From Trujillonella endophytica (GTDB lineage Bacteria; Actinomycetota; Actinomycetes; Mycobacteriales; Geodermatophilaceae), in NCBI RefSeq assembly GCF_900110555.1, contig NZ_FOEE01000009.1, positions 62,001-126,000 of the forward strand: a stretch of 64,000 bases of DNA, read 5' to 3'. This document shows, piece after piece, positions 51,051 through 61,768 of the stretch. Positions within the stretch are counted from its first letter, which is position 1. Each line of letters begins with the position of its first letter. The notes below the pieces were generated by a model. It had not been told where the DNA came from. It made no database searches and worked only from the letters and a program-made list of their open reading frames with translations. Both the position numbers and the translations under genes were made by a program.

Positions 51051-52594
51051 GCCCCCGTGCCCCCGGGGGAACCGGCCGCCCCGGTTCCCCCGGTCGGCAC
51101 CCGGCCGGCGTCCTGAGCCGGCGGGCGTTGCTCGGTACCGCCCTCGCCGGGCTGGCCCTGCCGGCGCTGTCCGCCTGCCGGGGCGGTCCCACGCCCCGCG
51201 CCACCTCCTCGACGCCGCCGCGGCGCCCCGCCCCCGCCCTGGCCGACGACGGCATCCCCCTGGTCCCGACGCCGCCGCTCGCGCCGTCGACCATCGACCC
51301 CGACGGCGTGCGGGTGTTCCGACTCCGCGCCCGGGCCGGCACCACCGAGTTCCGCCCCGGCGTCGCGACCCCCACCTGCGGATACGAGGGCGCCTACCTC
51401 GGCCCGACCCTGCGCGCGCGGCGCGGGGAGACCGTGCGGGTGGAGGTGGTCAACGAGCTCCTGCAGGACACCACGCTCCACTGGCACGGCATGGAGCTGC
51501 CCGGAGCCGCGGACGGGGGCCCGCACGCCCTCATCCCCTCCGGCGGTTCCTCCTGGCCCACCTGGACCGTCGCCCAGCCCGCCGCGACGCTCTGGTACCA
51601 CCCGCACCCGCACGGAGCCACGACGGCGCAGGTGCTGCGCGGTCTGGCCGGCGCCTTCCTCGTCGACGACCCCGACGGTCGGGGCTCCCCGGGCCTGCCC
51701 GACGAGTACGGGGTGGACGACGTCCCGCTGCTGCTGCAGGACCAGCGGCTGACCGCCGACGGCCGGATCGACGAGGAGACCCGGACGGCGATCGGTCCGC
51801 TCGGCGACGTCGTCCTGGTCAACGGCGTGGCCGGCGGCTGCCTGCCGGTGACCACCACGCGGGTGCGGCTGCGGGTGGTCAACGCCTCCCCGGCCCGCGT
51901 CTACGCCCTCGCCGCCGCCGATGGCCGCGACCTGGTCCTGGTCGGCACGGACGGCGGCCTGCTCGCCGCCCCGGTGCCGGTCCGGTCGGTGCGGCTCTCG
52001 CCCGGCGAACGGGCCGAGGTCGTGGTCGCCCTGACACCCGGCGAGCGGCTCGGCCTGGTCTCCCTGCCGCCCGACCTCGGCCTGCTCCCCCAGCTCGCCG
52101 GCACCTACGGGGCGGCGGGGACCCTTCCGCTGCTGGAGCTCCGGGCCGCGGCGGAGCTCCGCCCCTCGCCCGATCTGCCGGCGACGACGGCCGTCGTCCC
52201 GCCCGCCGACGCGGCTTCCGCGGGGGGCGAGCGGCGGTTCGAGCTGTCGGCCGGCCGGATCAACGGGCGCACGCCCGACCCGGGCCGCATCGACCTCCGG
52301 GTCCCGCTGGGCGCGACCGAGGTGTGGACGGTGACCAGCGCCCACGAGCAGCCGCACAGCTTTCATCCGCACGGGGTCCGGTTCCGGGTGCTCTCGGTCG
52401 GCGGGGCGGCACCGCCGCCGGAGCTGGCCGGCTGGAAGGACACCGTCTACGTGCCCCCGCGGACCCCCCTGCGGCTGCTCGTGCGGTTCGACCAGCCCGC
52501 CGACGAGCGGACGCCGTTCATGTACCACTGCCACGTCCTGTGGCACGAGGACCAGGGGATGATGGGTCAGTTCGTCGTCGACCCGGAGACCTGA
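51047..52594 (+). CDS. Multicopper oxidase (CueO/SufI/laccase-like), Tat-type lipoprotein
   Basis: A 515-residue three-domain copper oxidase. LSRRALLGTALAGLALPALSAC near residue 25 is a twin-arginine signal ending in a lipobox. Copper motifs are HWHGM near residue 146, WYHPHPHG near 184, HSFHPHG near 439 and MYHCHVLWHEDQGMMGQF near 489; the last holds the type 1 and trinuclear ligands with a methionine axial ligand. Methionine-rich loops of CueO are absent. The start GTG overlaps the stop of the lipoprotein. Likely oxidation of metals or phenols outside the membrane; a link with aromatic catabolism is speculative. Confidence 0.92.
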   Translation: MSPRAPGGTGRPGSPGRHPAGVLSRRALLGTALAGLALPALSACRGGPTPRATSSTPPRRPAPALADDGIPLVPTPPLAPSTIDPDGVRVFRLRARAGTTEFRPGVATPTCGYEGAYLGPTLRARRGETVRVEVVNELLQDTTLHWHGMELPGAADGGPHALIPSGGSSWPTWTVAQPAATLWYHPHPHGATTAQVLRGLAGAFLVDDPDGRGSPGLPDEYGVDDVPLLLQDQRLTADGRIDEETRTAIGPLGDVVLVNGVAGGCLPVTTTRVRLRVVNASPARVYALAAADGRDLVLVGTDGGLLAAPVPVRSVRLSPGERAEVVVALTPGERLGLVSLPPDLGLLPQLAGTYGAAGTLPLLELRAAAELRPSPDLPATTAVVPPADAASAGGERRFELSAGRINGRTPDPGRIDLRVPLGATEVWTVTSAHEQPHSFHPHGVRFRVLSVGGAAPPPELAGWKDTVYVPPRTPLRLLVRFDQPADERTPFMYHCHVLWHEDQGMMGQFVVDPET

Positions 52595-52602
52595 CCGGCT
52601 TC

Positions 52603-53088
52603 TCACGCCTCCCACGTGCCCGGCCGCGGCTGGCACGCCGGCGGGCCCGCCCAGCCGACGTCCCACGGATAGCGGCCGGCGTGGTCCGGCCACGCCAGCT
52701 GGTACGCCGGGACCGAGTGCTCGGCCGGCCGACGGTAGGAGCGGTTGGCGCCCAGCACGACCTCGCCCGGGTTGGGACAGACCTCGACGACCACCTCGCC
52801 CGGCCCGTGCCCGACGGACAACCGCTCGCCGGGGACGACGTCGCGGCCGTCGGCGACCTGCTCCGCCACCGGCTGCAGCAGCCCGTGCGCGTTCCAGGCA
52901 TCGAGGCCGACCACGACGAGTTCCGGATGGCCCAGGCCGAACAGGCCGATGGTGTAGCCGAAGGCGGGCTGTCCGGGCTCGTCGCCGGCACCGACGTACT
53001 GCACCGCCCAGCGGTGTGCACGGATTACGGCGGCCAGGTGGGCGTCCTCCTGGTCCAGCCAGGCGGTGGTCTGCGGGTCGAGGTACAT
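52603..53088 (-). CDS. DUF4262 domain protein
   Basis: A 161-residue protein with the DUF4262 signature: AVQYVGAGDEPGQPAFGYTIGLF near residue 28 (core FGYTIGL) and GHPELVVVGLD near residue 52. HSVPAYQLAWPDHAGRYPW near residue 127 is another conserved part. The family function is unknown. The ATG at 53088 is chosen because the signature begins soon after; upstream in-frame sequence is low-complexity. Confidence 0.82.
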   Translation of the reverse strand: MYLDPQTTAWLDQEDAHLAAVIRAHRWAVQYVGAGDEPGQPAFGYTIGLFGLGHPELVVVGLDAWNAHGLLQPVAEQVADGRDVVPGERLSVGHGPGEVVVEVCPNPGEVVLGANRSYRRPAEHSVPAYQLAWPDHAGRYPWDVGWAGPPACQPRPGTWEA

Positions 53089-53195
53089 GCCCGGGATCGT
53101 GCGGTCCGGGGACGACGCGCCGCCGAGGATCGCCGCCGGGGCTGTGGACGCGCCCGACCCGGGGGACGGGACGACGGAACCGTCACCCCGACCTG

Positions 53196-54149
53196 CTAGC
53201 CGTCGCCGGCCTCCCGGCGGGCGCGGGCGCGGCGCCGCCCCTCGTGCATGGCCGCCACGCGGGCCACGGGGATGGTGTGCCCCTCGGCCACCAGCTCCGC
53301 CGGCAGCTGCTGCGGCTCGGGCAGCTCGGCCGCCCAGAGGTCGCCCCCGCCGAGCAGCTCCCCCGCCGTCCGCACGGTCACCCGCCCGGGATCGGCGTCG
53401 TCCAGGTCCGCCCAGTCGACCGGGGCGGAGACGGGCAGCCCGGGGCGGATCCGCGGGCTGTAGGCGGCCACGATCGTCGTCGTGCCGGAGCGCGTGGAGT
53501 CGACGAACACCCGCCCGTGCCGGTCGTCCTTGATGTAGGCGGTGGTGGCCAGCTCCGGCTCCAGCCGCTCGGTGCGGGCGGCCAGCGCCCGGGTCGCGGC
53601 GGCGGCGTCGTCCGGCTCGGCGTCCCGGATCGGGACGACGACGTGCACGCCCTTGGACCCGCTCGTCTTGACCGCGCCGGCCAGCCCCGCGTCCGTCAGC
53701 GCCCGCCGGACGAGGTGCGCCGTGCGCACCACCACCTCGAACGGGGCGCCCTCGGGCGGGTCGAGGTCGAGCACCAGGCCGGTGGGCCGCGTCGCCCCGG
53801 CCGGGAGGAACGGCACGTGGAACTCCACGGCGCGCTGGTTGCCCAGCCACAGGAGGGTGCGCCGGTCGTCGCACAGCACCTGGTGGATCTGCCGGGACGT
53901 CGACGCCGACCAGACCGGCACGGTGGCGACCCAGTCCGGCGCCCCCTTGGGCACGTTGCGCTGCATGAACGGCGCCGCTCCCGGGCGCACGCGCATGACC
54001 GACAGCGGCCGGCCCGCGAGCAGCGGCACCAGCCGGTCGGCGAACGCGTCGAGATGGTCGACGAGGTCGCCCTTGGTCACCCCGAGCCCGTCCCCGAGGG
54101 GAGAGTCCAGCGAGGTCAGCCGGACGCCGTCGCGCTCGTCGTCCACCAC
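53196..54149 (-). CDS. LigD-type polymerase (primase-polymerase) domain protein
   Basis: A 317-residue protein of the archaeo-eukaryotic primase-like polymerase family found in bacterial NHEJ ligase LigD and as free-standing proteins. LVLDLDPPEGAPF near residue 124 holds the catalytic metal-binding aspartates (DLDP), KTSGSKGVHVVVPI near residue 160 the NTP/primer contact, and VDSTRSGTTTIVAAYSPR near residue 217 the third motif. It is free-standing: no ligase or nuclease domain or ku gene is present in the window. The GTG at 54149 is used. Confidence 0.9.
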   Translation of the reverse strand: MVDDERDGVRLTSLDSPLGDGLGVTKGDLVDHLDAFADRLVPLLAGRPLSVMRVRPGAAPFMQRNVPKGAPDWVATVPVWSASTSRQIHQVLCDDRRTLLWLGNQRAVEFHVPFLPAGATRPTGLVLDLDPPEGAPFEVVVRTAHLVRRALTDAGLAGAVKTSGSKGVHVVVPIRDAEPDDAAAATRALAARTERLEPELATTAYIKDDRHGRVFVDSTRSGTTTIVAAYSPRIRPGLPVSAPVDWADLDDADPGRVTVRTAGELLGGGDLWAAELPEPQQLPAELVAEGHTIPVARVAAMHEGRRRARARREAGDG

Positions 54150-54188
54150 CGGGCCACCGTGCCCGTCGACCGGCGGGCCGGCAAGTCC

Positions 54189-54926
54189 TCAGACCTGGTA
54201 GGTGGCGCCCGGCGTGACCAGCTCGGAGCGCCGGAACGCCGTGCGGGCCGCGGCCAGCTGGGCGGCCGGGTCGACCCAGGAGGGCACGTGCGTGACCAGC
54301 AGCCGGCCCACCTGCGCCGCGGCGGCGAGCTCGCCGGCCTGCCGGCCGGTCAGGTGCAGCCCCGGCGGCAGGTCCGCCACGTCGGGGTACGCGGCCTCGG
54401 CCAGCAGCACGTCGGCGCCCTGCGCCAGCTGCGCCACCCGGGCGCTGGGCCCCGTGTCACCCGTGTAGACCAGCGAGCTCCCCTGCGCGCTCAGCCGGAC
54501 GGCGTGGCACTCGACCGGGTGCTCGGTGCGGGCGGTCCGCAGCGTGAAGGGACCCAGTTGCGCGGTGACCGGCACGGGCACGAACTCGAAGACGTCGCTG
54601 AGCGGCTTGCCGCCCTCCTCGCAGACCACGGCCAGGCGCCGCTCCGCCCCGGCAGGGGCGACGAGCGGGATCCGCCGCCGGGAGCTGCGGCCCGACCACC
54701 GGTGCCAGACCACGAACGGCGCCACGTCCAGGCAGTGGTCGGCGTGCAGGTGGGTGAGGAACACGGCATCGACGGCGTCGGGGTCCACGACGCCCTGGAG
54801 CGGACCGAAGGCGCCGTTGCCGAGGTCGAGGAGCAGCCGGAAGCCGTCGTGCTCCACCAGGTAGCAGGAGGCGGCCGACACCGGCCCCGGTCCGCTGCCC
54901 GAGCAGCCGACGACCGTGAGCCTCAC
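54189..54926 (-). CDS. Metallo-beta-lactamase-fold hydrolase, Rv1339-like
   Basis: A 245-residue MBL-fold enzyme. LTHLHADHCLDVAPF near residue 58 is the HxHxDH motif, HPVECHAV near 137 the next histidine, and YTGDTGPSARV near 152 the aspartate. LVTHVPSW gives the last histidine. The N-terminal VVGCSGSGPGP is typical of the actinobacterial group to which M. tuberculosis Rv1339 belongs; that protein has been described as a class II-like cAMP phosphodiesterase. The order of neighbours, cysM-cysO-mec on the same strand, agrees with Rv1334-Rv1339, so orthology is likely. Confidence 0.88.
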   Translation of the reverse strand: MRLTVVGCSGSGPGPVSAASCYLVEHDGFRLLLDLGNGAFGPLQGVVDPDAVDAVFLTHLHADHCLDVAPFVVWHRWSGRSSRRRIPLVAPAGAERRLAVVCEEGGKPLSDVFEFVPVPVTAQLGPFTLRTARTEHPVECHAVRLSAQGSSLVYTGDTGPSARVAQLAQGADVLLAEAAYPDVADLPPGLHLTGRQAGELAAAAQVGRLLVTHVPSWVDPAAQLAAARTAFRRSELVTPGATYQV

Positions 54927-55066
54927 GCCTCACCCTTCCGCAGCATCCCCATGGCGGGCGCCAGGCTAACCGGCGGCACGATGCGCCGTGCACGGTGATC
55001 GAACCGCCCCCGGGCAAGGTCCCGCGCCGCGTGGAGCCGGGCGCGGGGGCCGAGGGGATCCTCCGA

Positions 55067-56513
<1,447 letters not shown>

Positions 56514-56530
56514 GAGGACGGGGTCCTTGA

Positions 56531-57004
56531 TCAGTCGTAGACGACGGTGGTCGGCGAGTGGCCGAACAGGTAGGAGTCGAGGATCTCGACGCCCTCCTCC
56601 GTGACCTGGCCGTCGACGATCCGGAAGCTGCGGAACTCGACGTCGTCGCCGGCGAGACCGGTCTGCTCCCCGTGGTGGCGGGTGGACACCAGCACGTAGT
56701 GCGCGTTCGGCTCGGAGGCGAGGGAGACGTCGGTGCGGGAGGGATGCGCCTCGGTGGCGGTGTGCGAGTGGTAGATCACCACCGGCTCCTCGTCCCGGTC
56801 GTCCATCTCCCGGTACAGCCGCAGGAGGTCACCGGAGTCGAACTCGTAGAAGGTCGGCGACCGCGCCGCGTTGACCATCGGGATGAACCGCTCGGGCCGG
56901 TCGCTGCCCTCGGGGCCGGCGACGACGCCACAGGCCTCGTCCGGGTGGTCCTCCCGGGCGTGGGCCACGATGGCGTCGTAGGTCGCGCGGTCGATGCGCA
57001 GCAC
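56531..57004 (-). CDS. mec: Mec, JAMM metalloprotease acting on CysO-cysteine
   Basis: A 157-residue JAB1/MPN zinc peptidase. DEACGVVAGPEGSDRPERF near residue 19 carries the catalytic glutamate region, and YHSHTATEAHPSRTDVSLA near residue 74 the H-x-H-x10-D zinc motif. In Mycobacterium, Mec releases cysteine from CysO-cysteine to finish the synthesis. The GTG at 57004 is chosen because the preceding AUGGGGGGC supplies a ribosome site and the conserved N-terminus (LRIDRATYDAIVAHA) starts there; an in-frame ATG three codons earlier is possible. It is upstream of cysO and cysM. Confidence 0.93.
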   Translation of the reverse strand: MLRIDRATYDAIVAHAREDHPDEACGVVAGPEGSDRPERFIPMVNAARSPTFYEFDSGDLLRLYREMDDRDEEPVVIYHSHTATEAHPSRTDVSLASEPNAHYVLVSTRHHGEQTGLAGDDVEFRSFRIVDGQVTEEGVEILDSYLFGHSPTTVVYD

Positions 57005-57132
57005 GCCCCCCATCCTAGGCGGCCGCCGCGCGCGATCCCCGCCGTCCTCCGGACGGGGGACCCCACGCACGGTGGGCGACGCCTCATCGGTGGCGCGGGT
57101 CACGCCGTGGCGGACGGGTTACGGTCCGTGCC

Positions 57133-57489
57133 GTGCTCGTCGACATCGTCCTGGCCGCCGTGACCGCGGCGCTCGCGCTGCCGGCGCTCGTCCTGGGGAC
57201 CGCCGGGGTCCTGCGCCGCCGCGGGCGGTTCAGCGGCGACCCCGGCGCCGACCGCGCCTCGCGGATCGTGGTCGTCGTCCTGCGCGGGGTGGCCCTGCTG
57301 CTGCTGCTCGGCGCGGCCGCGCTCACGCTGGTCTCGACGATCGGCGCCGCGATCCAGGACGTCGAGCTGCACGGCTTCGTCTACGTGTTCTTCGTGCTCA
57401 CCGCGCTGCTCGCGCTGCTGGTGCTGACTACCTTCGGGCGGCGCGCCCCGCGGCGAGCGAGTCCACGAGCGACCCCTGCACGGCGGTGA
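57133..57489 (+). CDS. Small membrane protein of unknown function
   Basis: A 118-residue protein with three hydrophobic segments: residues 1-25, 45-70 (IVVVVLRGVALLLLLGAAAL) and 80-100 (FVYVFFVLTALLALLVL), and a basic tail [17 protein letters not shown] do not recognise a family. The final 62 bases overlap the convergent DUF2017 gene, so one of the two 3' ends may be mis-set. The GTG start has no strong ribosome site. Confidence 0.65.
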   Translation: MLVDIVLAAVTAALALPALVLGTAGVLRRRGRFSGDPGADRASRIVVVVLRGVALLLLLGAAALTLVSTIGAAIQDVELHGFVYVFFVLTALLALLVLTTFGRRAPRRASPRATPARR

Positions 57490-57925
57490 GCCAGTAGTAG
57501 ACCGCCAGCTGCTGGTCGGTCTCGCTGACCAGCTCCGCGGGCGGCTCGGTGTCCGCGCTGATCCCCAGCCGGGTGCCGAGGGCCAGCCGCAGGTCGTTGG
57601 TCGTCCGCAGCCACGCCCCGGCCTGGTCGGCGTCCAGGTGCAGCGTCCCGCCGTCGGGCGGCAGGGTGGCGCGGACGGCAGCCAGGTCGTCGGACTTGCC
57701 GGCCACGAGCGAGTCGCGGGTCAGCTCGCGGTAGTCGGCGGCCAGGTGCGGGTCGCCCCGGTGCCCCTCGGGCAGCAGCCGCGCCAGGACCTCGTCGCCC
57801 TCGACGTCCTCGTCCTCCCCGGAGAGCAGCTGCTCCAGCTGGTCGAGCAGCAGCCCGACGATGCCCGCCTCGGCGGGATCCAGGCGGGCGACGTAGGAGT
57901 CCCCGCGACGACGGAACGGCTTCAT
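57428..57925 (-). CDS. DUF2017 protein
   Basis: A 165-residue protein of the actinobacterial DUF2017 family. [34 protein letters not shown] opens the protein (core [11 protein letters not shown]). [15 protein letters not shown] near the C-terminus is conserved. Its ATG overlaps the stop of clpS (ATGA), an arrangement kept across actinobacteria, so it may assist ClpS or ClpP-dependent proteolysis, though no function is established. Confidence 0.88.
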   Translation of the reverse strand: MKPFRRRGDSYVARLDPAEAGIVGLLLDQLEQLLSGEDEDVEGDEVLARLLPEGHRGDPHLAADYRELTRDSLVAGKSDDLAAVRATLPPDGGTLHLDADQAGAWLRTTNDLRLALGTRLGISADTEPPAELVSETDQQLAVYYWLTAVQGSLVDSLAAGRAARR

Positions 57926-58218
57926 GTGTCCTTCTGGTAGCTGGCCCACAGCCCGTAGGCGTGCAGCCGGCTGGTGTCGTGCTCCATGCGCTCGCGGGGG
58001 CCGGAGCTGACGATCGCCCGGCCCTCCTGGTGCACCTGCAGCATCAGCTCGGTCGCCTTCGCCTCGTCGTAGCCGAAGAGCTCCTGGAACACGTAGGTCA
58101 CGTACGTCATGAGGTTGACCGGGTCGTCCCAGACGATGGTCACCCAGGGTCGGTCGAGGTCGGCGTCCACCTCGACCACGGTCTCGGGGGACCGGGTGGG
58201 AGCGAGCGGTCCGGCCAC
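57922..58218 (-). CDS. clpS: ATP-dependent Clp protease adaptor ClpS
   Basis: A 98-residue adaptor that delivers N-degron substrates to ClpAP or Clp[31 protein letters not shown] near residue 22 (core [12 protein letters not shown]) is the substrate-binding core, and [26 protein letters not shown] near residue 54 (core [12 protein letters not shown]) the Clp-binding helix. The GTG at 58218 is preceded by CGGGGGC. A longer in-frame start exists but adds a divergent stretch. Confidence 0.93.
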   Translation of the reverse strand: MAGPLAPTRSPETVVEVDADLDRPWVTIVWDDPVNLMTYVTYVFQELFGYDEAKATELMLQVHQEGRAIVSSGPRERMEHDTSRLHAYGLWASYQKDT

Positions 58219-58286
58219 GCCCCCGAGCTTAGGACGCCGGGCACTGGCCGGGTCGACCCCCACGGCGCCGCCTAGTCTCGGGAGCC

Positions 58287-59570
58287 ATGCCGACCGGAAC
58301 CGCCCTGCTCACCGACCGGTACGAGCTCACCATGGTCGCCGCCGCGCTGGCCGACGGCACCGCCGACCGCGACTGCGTGTTCGAGGTCTTCGCCCGCCGG
58401 CTGCCGCACGGTCGCCGCTACGGGGTGGTCGCCGGCACGGGGCGGCTGCTGGAGGTCCTCCCGCACTTCCGCTTCGGCGACGAGGAGCTCGCCACGCTGC
58501 GCGCGCAGGGCGTGACCGACGCCCGGCTGCTCGACTGGCTGGCCGACTACCGCTTCGGCGGCGACGTGGACGGCTACGCCGAGGGCGAGTACTTCTTCCC
58601 CGGCTCCCCGGTGCTCACGGTGCGCGGGTCCTTCGCCGAGGCGGTGCTGCTGGAGACGCTGGTGCTGTCGGTGCTCAACCACGACAGCGCGATCGCCTCG
58701 GCCGCGGCCCGCATGATCGGCGCCGCCGCGGACCGGCCGTGCATCGAGATGGGGTCGCGGCGCACCCACGAGGCCGCCGCCGTCGCCGCGGCCCGCGCCG
58801 CGTCGCTGGTCGGCTTCGCGTCGAGCTCCAACCTGGAGGCCGGCCGCCGCTACGGCGTCCCGACCACGGGCACCAGCGCGCACGCGTTCACGCTGCTGCA
58901 CGACGACGAGGCGTCGGCGTTCCGCGCGCAGGTCGCGACGCTGGGCACCGGCACCACGCTGCTGGTCGACACCTACGACGTCGAGCAGGGCATCCGCACC
59001 GCCGTCGAGGTCGCCGGGCCCGGGCTCGGCGCGATCCGGCTGGACTCCGGCGACCTGCCCACGCTCGCCGTCTCCGCCCGCGAGCTGCTGGACTCCCTCG
59101 GCGCCCCCCGGACGAGGATCATCGTCACCAGCGACCTGGACGAGTACGCGATCGCCGGGCTCGCGGCCGCACCGGTCGACGGCTACGGCGTGGGCACCTC
59201 CCTCGTCACCGGGTCGGGGGCGCCGACGGCCGGCATGGTCTACAAGCTCGTGGAGCGGGACGGGGTCCCCGTGGCGAAGCGGTCCGAGGGGAAGAACTCG
59301 GTGGGCGGCCGCAAGCACGCCGTCCGCCGGCACGACGCGTCGGGCACCGCCACCGCCGAGGTGGTGTGCAGCGGCCCGATCGATCCCGCCGACGGCGACC
59401 GCGACCTGGTCGTGCCCCTCGTCCGCGGCGGGGAGAGCTGCAGCGGGCTCGCCCCGGCGCAGGCCCTCGCCGAGGCCCGCGCGCACCACGAGCGGGTGCG
59501 CGCGACGATGCCGGCGGAGGCCTTCGCGCTCTCCCGCGGCGACTGCGCCATCGAGACCATCCACCAGTGA
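58287..59570 (+). CDS. pncB: Nicotinate phosphoribosyltransferase
   Basis: A 427-residue enzyme of NAD salvage that joins nicotinate and [22 protein letters not shown] at residues 8-25 is the conserved N-terminus, [21 protein letters not shown] near residue 181 (core [12 protein letters not shown]) contains the histidine that is phosphorylated during ATP-coupled turnover in relatives, and [13 protein letters not shown] near residue 250 is the phosphoribosyl site. It lies 14 bases before pncA on the same strand. Confidence 0.95.
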   Translation: MPTGTALLTDRYELTMVAAALADGTADRDCVFEVFARRLPHGRRYGVVAGTGRLLEVLPHFRFGDEELATLRAQGVTDARLLDWLADYRFGGDVDGYAEGEYFFPGSPVLTVRGSFAEAVLLETLVLSVLNHDSAIASAAARMIGAAADRPCIEMGSRRTHEAAAVAAARAASLVGFASSSNLEAGRRYGVPTTGTSAHAFTLLHDDEASAFRAQVATLGTGTTLLVDTYDVEQGIRTAVEVAGPGLGAIRLDSGDLPTLAVSARELLDSLGAPRTRIIVTSDLDEYAIAGLAAAPVDGYGVGTSLVTGSGAPTAGMVYKLVERDGVPVAKRSEGKNSVGGRKHAVRRHDASGTATAEVVCSGPIDPADGDRDLVVPLVRGGESCSGLAPAQALAEARAHHERVRATMPAEAFALSRGDCAIETIHQ

Positions 59571-59584
59571 CGGGAGGACGTCCC

Positions 59585-60160
59585 ATGACCCGCGCCCTGC
59601 TCGTGATCGACGTGCAGAACGACTTCTGCGAGGGCGGCAGCCTCGCCGTGGCCGGCGGCTCCGACGTCGCGGCCGGCATCAGCGAGCACACCCGCACGGC
59701 CGGCGGCGACTACGCGCACGTCGTCGCGACCCGGGACCACCACGTCGACCCGGGGAGCCACTTCTCCCCCGCCCCCGACTTCGTCGACAGCTGGCCGGCG
59801 CACTGCGTCGTCGGCACCGGCGGCGTCGACCTGCACCCCCGGCTGGACCGCGGCCCCCTCGAGGCGGTGTTCGACAAGGGCGAGTACGCCGCCGCCTACT
59901 CCGGCTTCGAGGCCCGCTCGGCGGGAACGCCGCTGGCCGAGTGGCTCCGGTCGCGCGGGGTGGACGCCGTCGACGTCGTCGGCATCGCCACGGACCACTG
60001 CGTGCGCGCCACGGCCCTGGACGCGGTGGCCGAGGGATTCCGCACCCGCGTCCTGCTGGACCTCACCGCGGGGGTCTCGCCGGCCACGACCGAGGCCGCG
60101 CTGGAGCAGCTCCGCACGGCGGGCGTCGAGCTGGCCGGCGAGGTCCACCGCGCCGGCTGA
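59585..60160 (+). CDS. pncA: Nicotinamidase
   Basis: A 191-residue hydrolase that converts nicotinamide to nicotinate, feeding PncB. LLVIDVQNDFCEGGSL at residues 5-20 contains the catalytic aspartate, ATRDHHVDPGSHF near residue 48 the metal ligands, VFDKGEYAAAYSGFE near 97 the lysine, and GIATDHCVRATALDA near 136 the nucleophilic cysteine. The ATG at 59585 has GGGAGGACGTCCC upstream. Pyrazinamide activation is a known side activity of the family. Confidence 0.95.
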   Translation: MTRALLVIDVQNDFCEGGSLAVAGGSDVAAGISEHTRTAGGDYAHVVATRDHHVDPGSHFSPAPDFVDSWPAHCVVGTGGVDLHPRLDRGPLEAVFDKGEYAAAYSGFEARSAGTPLAEWLRSRGVDAVDVVGIATDHCVRATALDAVAEGFRTRVLLDLTAGVSPATTEAALEQLRTAGVELAGEVHRAG

Positions 60161-60283
60161 GCTCGTCGTCGCGGGTGTTCCTCGCGCTCTGACGGTCCTG
60201 CGGGACCCGCAACGCACGGAGAAGACCGCCACTGGCATGGGCGCTCGCCACGCGGCCCCGATGTCGTCCGGAGGACCGCCCCG

Positions 60284-61558
60284 TCAGTCGCAGGCGTCGA
60301 GGACCTCGTCGCGCGTGAAGCCGAGCACCTGCAGGACGGCGTCGAGGTAGGGCTGGTTCAGGGCGGTGTGCGCCTGCTCGCGGACGACGGGCTTGGCGTT
60401 GAACGCGATGCCCAGGCCGGCCGCGTTCAGCATGTCGAGGTCGTTGGCGCCGTCGCCGACCGCGACCGTCTGCTCCAGCGGGATGCCGTACTCCCGGGCG
60501 AAGCGGGCCAGCGCCCGGGCCTTGCCCGCCCGGTCGACGATCTCGCCCACCAGGCCGCCGGTGAGCCGGCCGTCCGCGACCTCGAGGGTGTTCGCCGCGG
60601 CGAAGTCCAGCCCGAGGCTCTCCGCGAGCGGGTCGGTGATCTGCGTGAACCCGCCGCTGACGATGCCGCAGCGCAGGCCCAGCCGCTGCAGCGTCCGGAT
60701 CAGGGTGCGCGCGCCGGGGGTCAGCACCAGCGCCTCCCGCACCTCGTCGAGCACCTCCACGGGCAGCCCGGCGAGGGTGGCGACCCGGGCGCGCAGCGAC
60801 TCGGCGAAGTCCAGCTCGCCGTTCATCGCGGCCGCGGTGATGGCGGCGACCTCCGCGGCGCGACCGGCGCGGGCGGCGAGTTCGTCGATGACCTCGCCGC
60901 GGACCAGCGTGGAGTCCACGTCGAGCACGATGAGGCGCTTGCTCCGCCGGGCCAGGCCCACCTGCTCGACGGCGATGTCGGTGCCGGTCTCGGCGGCGAC
61001 GGCGGCGAGCACGGTGCGCAGCTCGGTCGCCTCGGCACCGGAGACGGTGAGCTCGAAGCTGGTGACCGGGTAGTCCGAGAGCCGGCGGATCGCGTCGATG
61101 TTCGCGCCGGTGCCGGCGATGGCCGTGGTGGCGCCCGCGACGGCCGCCGGCGACACGGGTCGGCCCAGCAGGATCACGTGGTGGGGGCGGTCCGCGGCAC
61201 CCGCCGCGGCGCCGGGGCCGGTGGCCTCGACGCGCACCTGCATCCCGGTGTCCCGGGCGACGTCGTCGGCGAGCCGGCCCAGCCGGGCGACCAGGGCCGC
61301 CTCACCCCCCTCGCCTCCCTCGCCTCCCTCGGCCGGCGTGCCGACGGCGACCACGATCCCGAGGACGAGCTGCCCGTGGACGACGACCTGCTCGAGATCG
61401 AGCACCTCCACCGCCGGCACCCCCTGCCCGGGGGCGGCCAGCGCGGTGAACAGCCGTGCGGTGACGCCGGGACGGTCGGGGCCGCTGACCGTCAGGACGG
61501 CGCTCGGCCGGGAGGAGCCCTCCGGGGCCGGCGTGCGGGGGGCGGGGTCCGGCGACAC
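60284..61558 (-). CDS. serB: Phosphoserine phosphatase SerB, two ACT domains plus HAD domain
   Basis: A 424-residue enzyme for the last step of serine synthesis. ACT-like parts at about residues 18-90 and 110-190 precede the HAD domain. LIVLDVDSTLVRGE near residue 214 carries the DxDxT nucleophile, GIVSGGFTQI near 310 the second motif, and VAVGDGANDLDML near 372 the third. A GGEGGEGGE stretch near residue 79 is a low-complexity insertion in the first ACT domain. As in Mycobacterium, it lies directly beside ctaD. The GTG at 61558 is used. Confidence 0.93.
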   Translation of the reverse strand: MSPDPAPRTPAPEGSSRPSAVLTVSGPDRPGVTARLFTALAAPGQGVPAVEVLDLEQVVVHGQLVLGIVVAVGTPAEGGEGGEGGEAALVARLGRLADDVARDTGMQVRVEATGPGAAAGAADRPHHVILLGRPVSPAAVAGATTAIAGTGANIDAIRRLSDYPVTSFELTVSGAEATELRTVLAAVAAETGTDIAVEQVGLARRSKRLIVLDVDSTLVRGEVIDELAARAGRAAEVAAITAAAMNGELDFAESLRARVATLAGLPVEVLDEVREALVLTPGARTLIRTLQRLGLRCGIVSGGFTQITDPLAESLGLDFAAANTLEVADGRLTGGLVGEIVDRAGKARALARFAREYGIPLEQTVAVGDGANDLDMLNAAGLGIAFNAKPVVREQAHTALNQPYLDAVLQVLGFTRDEVLDACD

Positions 61559-61718
61559 CCGGTCATCGTGCCGCACCGCCCGCGACCGGCCGGGACCCGG
61601 CCCACCGCCCGGACCGCGCCGCACCCGGTGCCGTCCGCCGGGTGGTCCGGACCCCGCCGGTCCCCCGGCCGCGCGCCCCGGCCACGCGCCCCGGCCACGC
61701 GCCCATGCCGCGCACATG

Positions 61719-61756
61719 ACGACGCCCCGCCGGCCCGAAGGCCGACGGGGCGTCGT
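61719..61756 (-). terminator. Hairpin terminator after ctaD
   Basis: An 11-bp perfect outer stem (61719-61729 with 61746-61756), extended inward by further G-C pairs to a CGAA loop, starts 13 bases beyond the ctaD stop. The remaining gap 61559-61718 shows nothing I can assign. Confidence 0.8.
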
Positions 61757-61768
61757 GAACAGGCTCTC

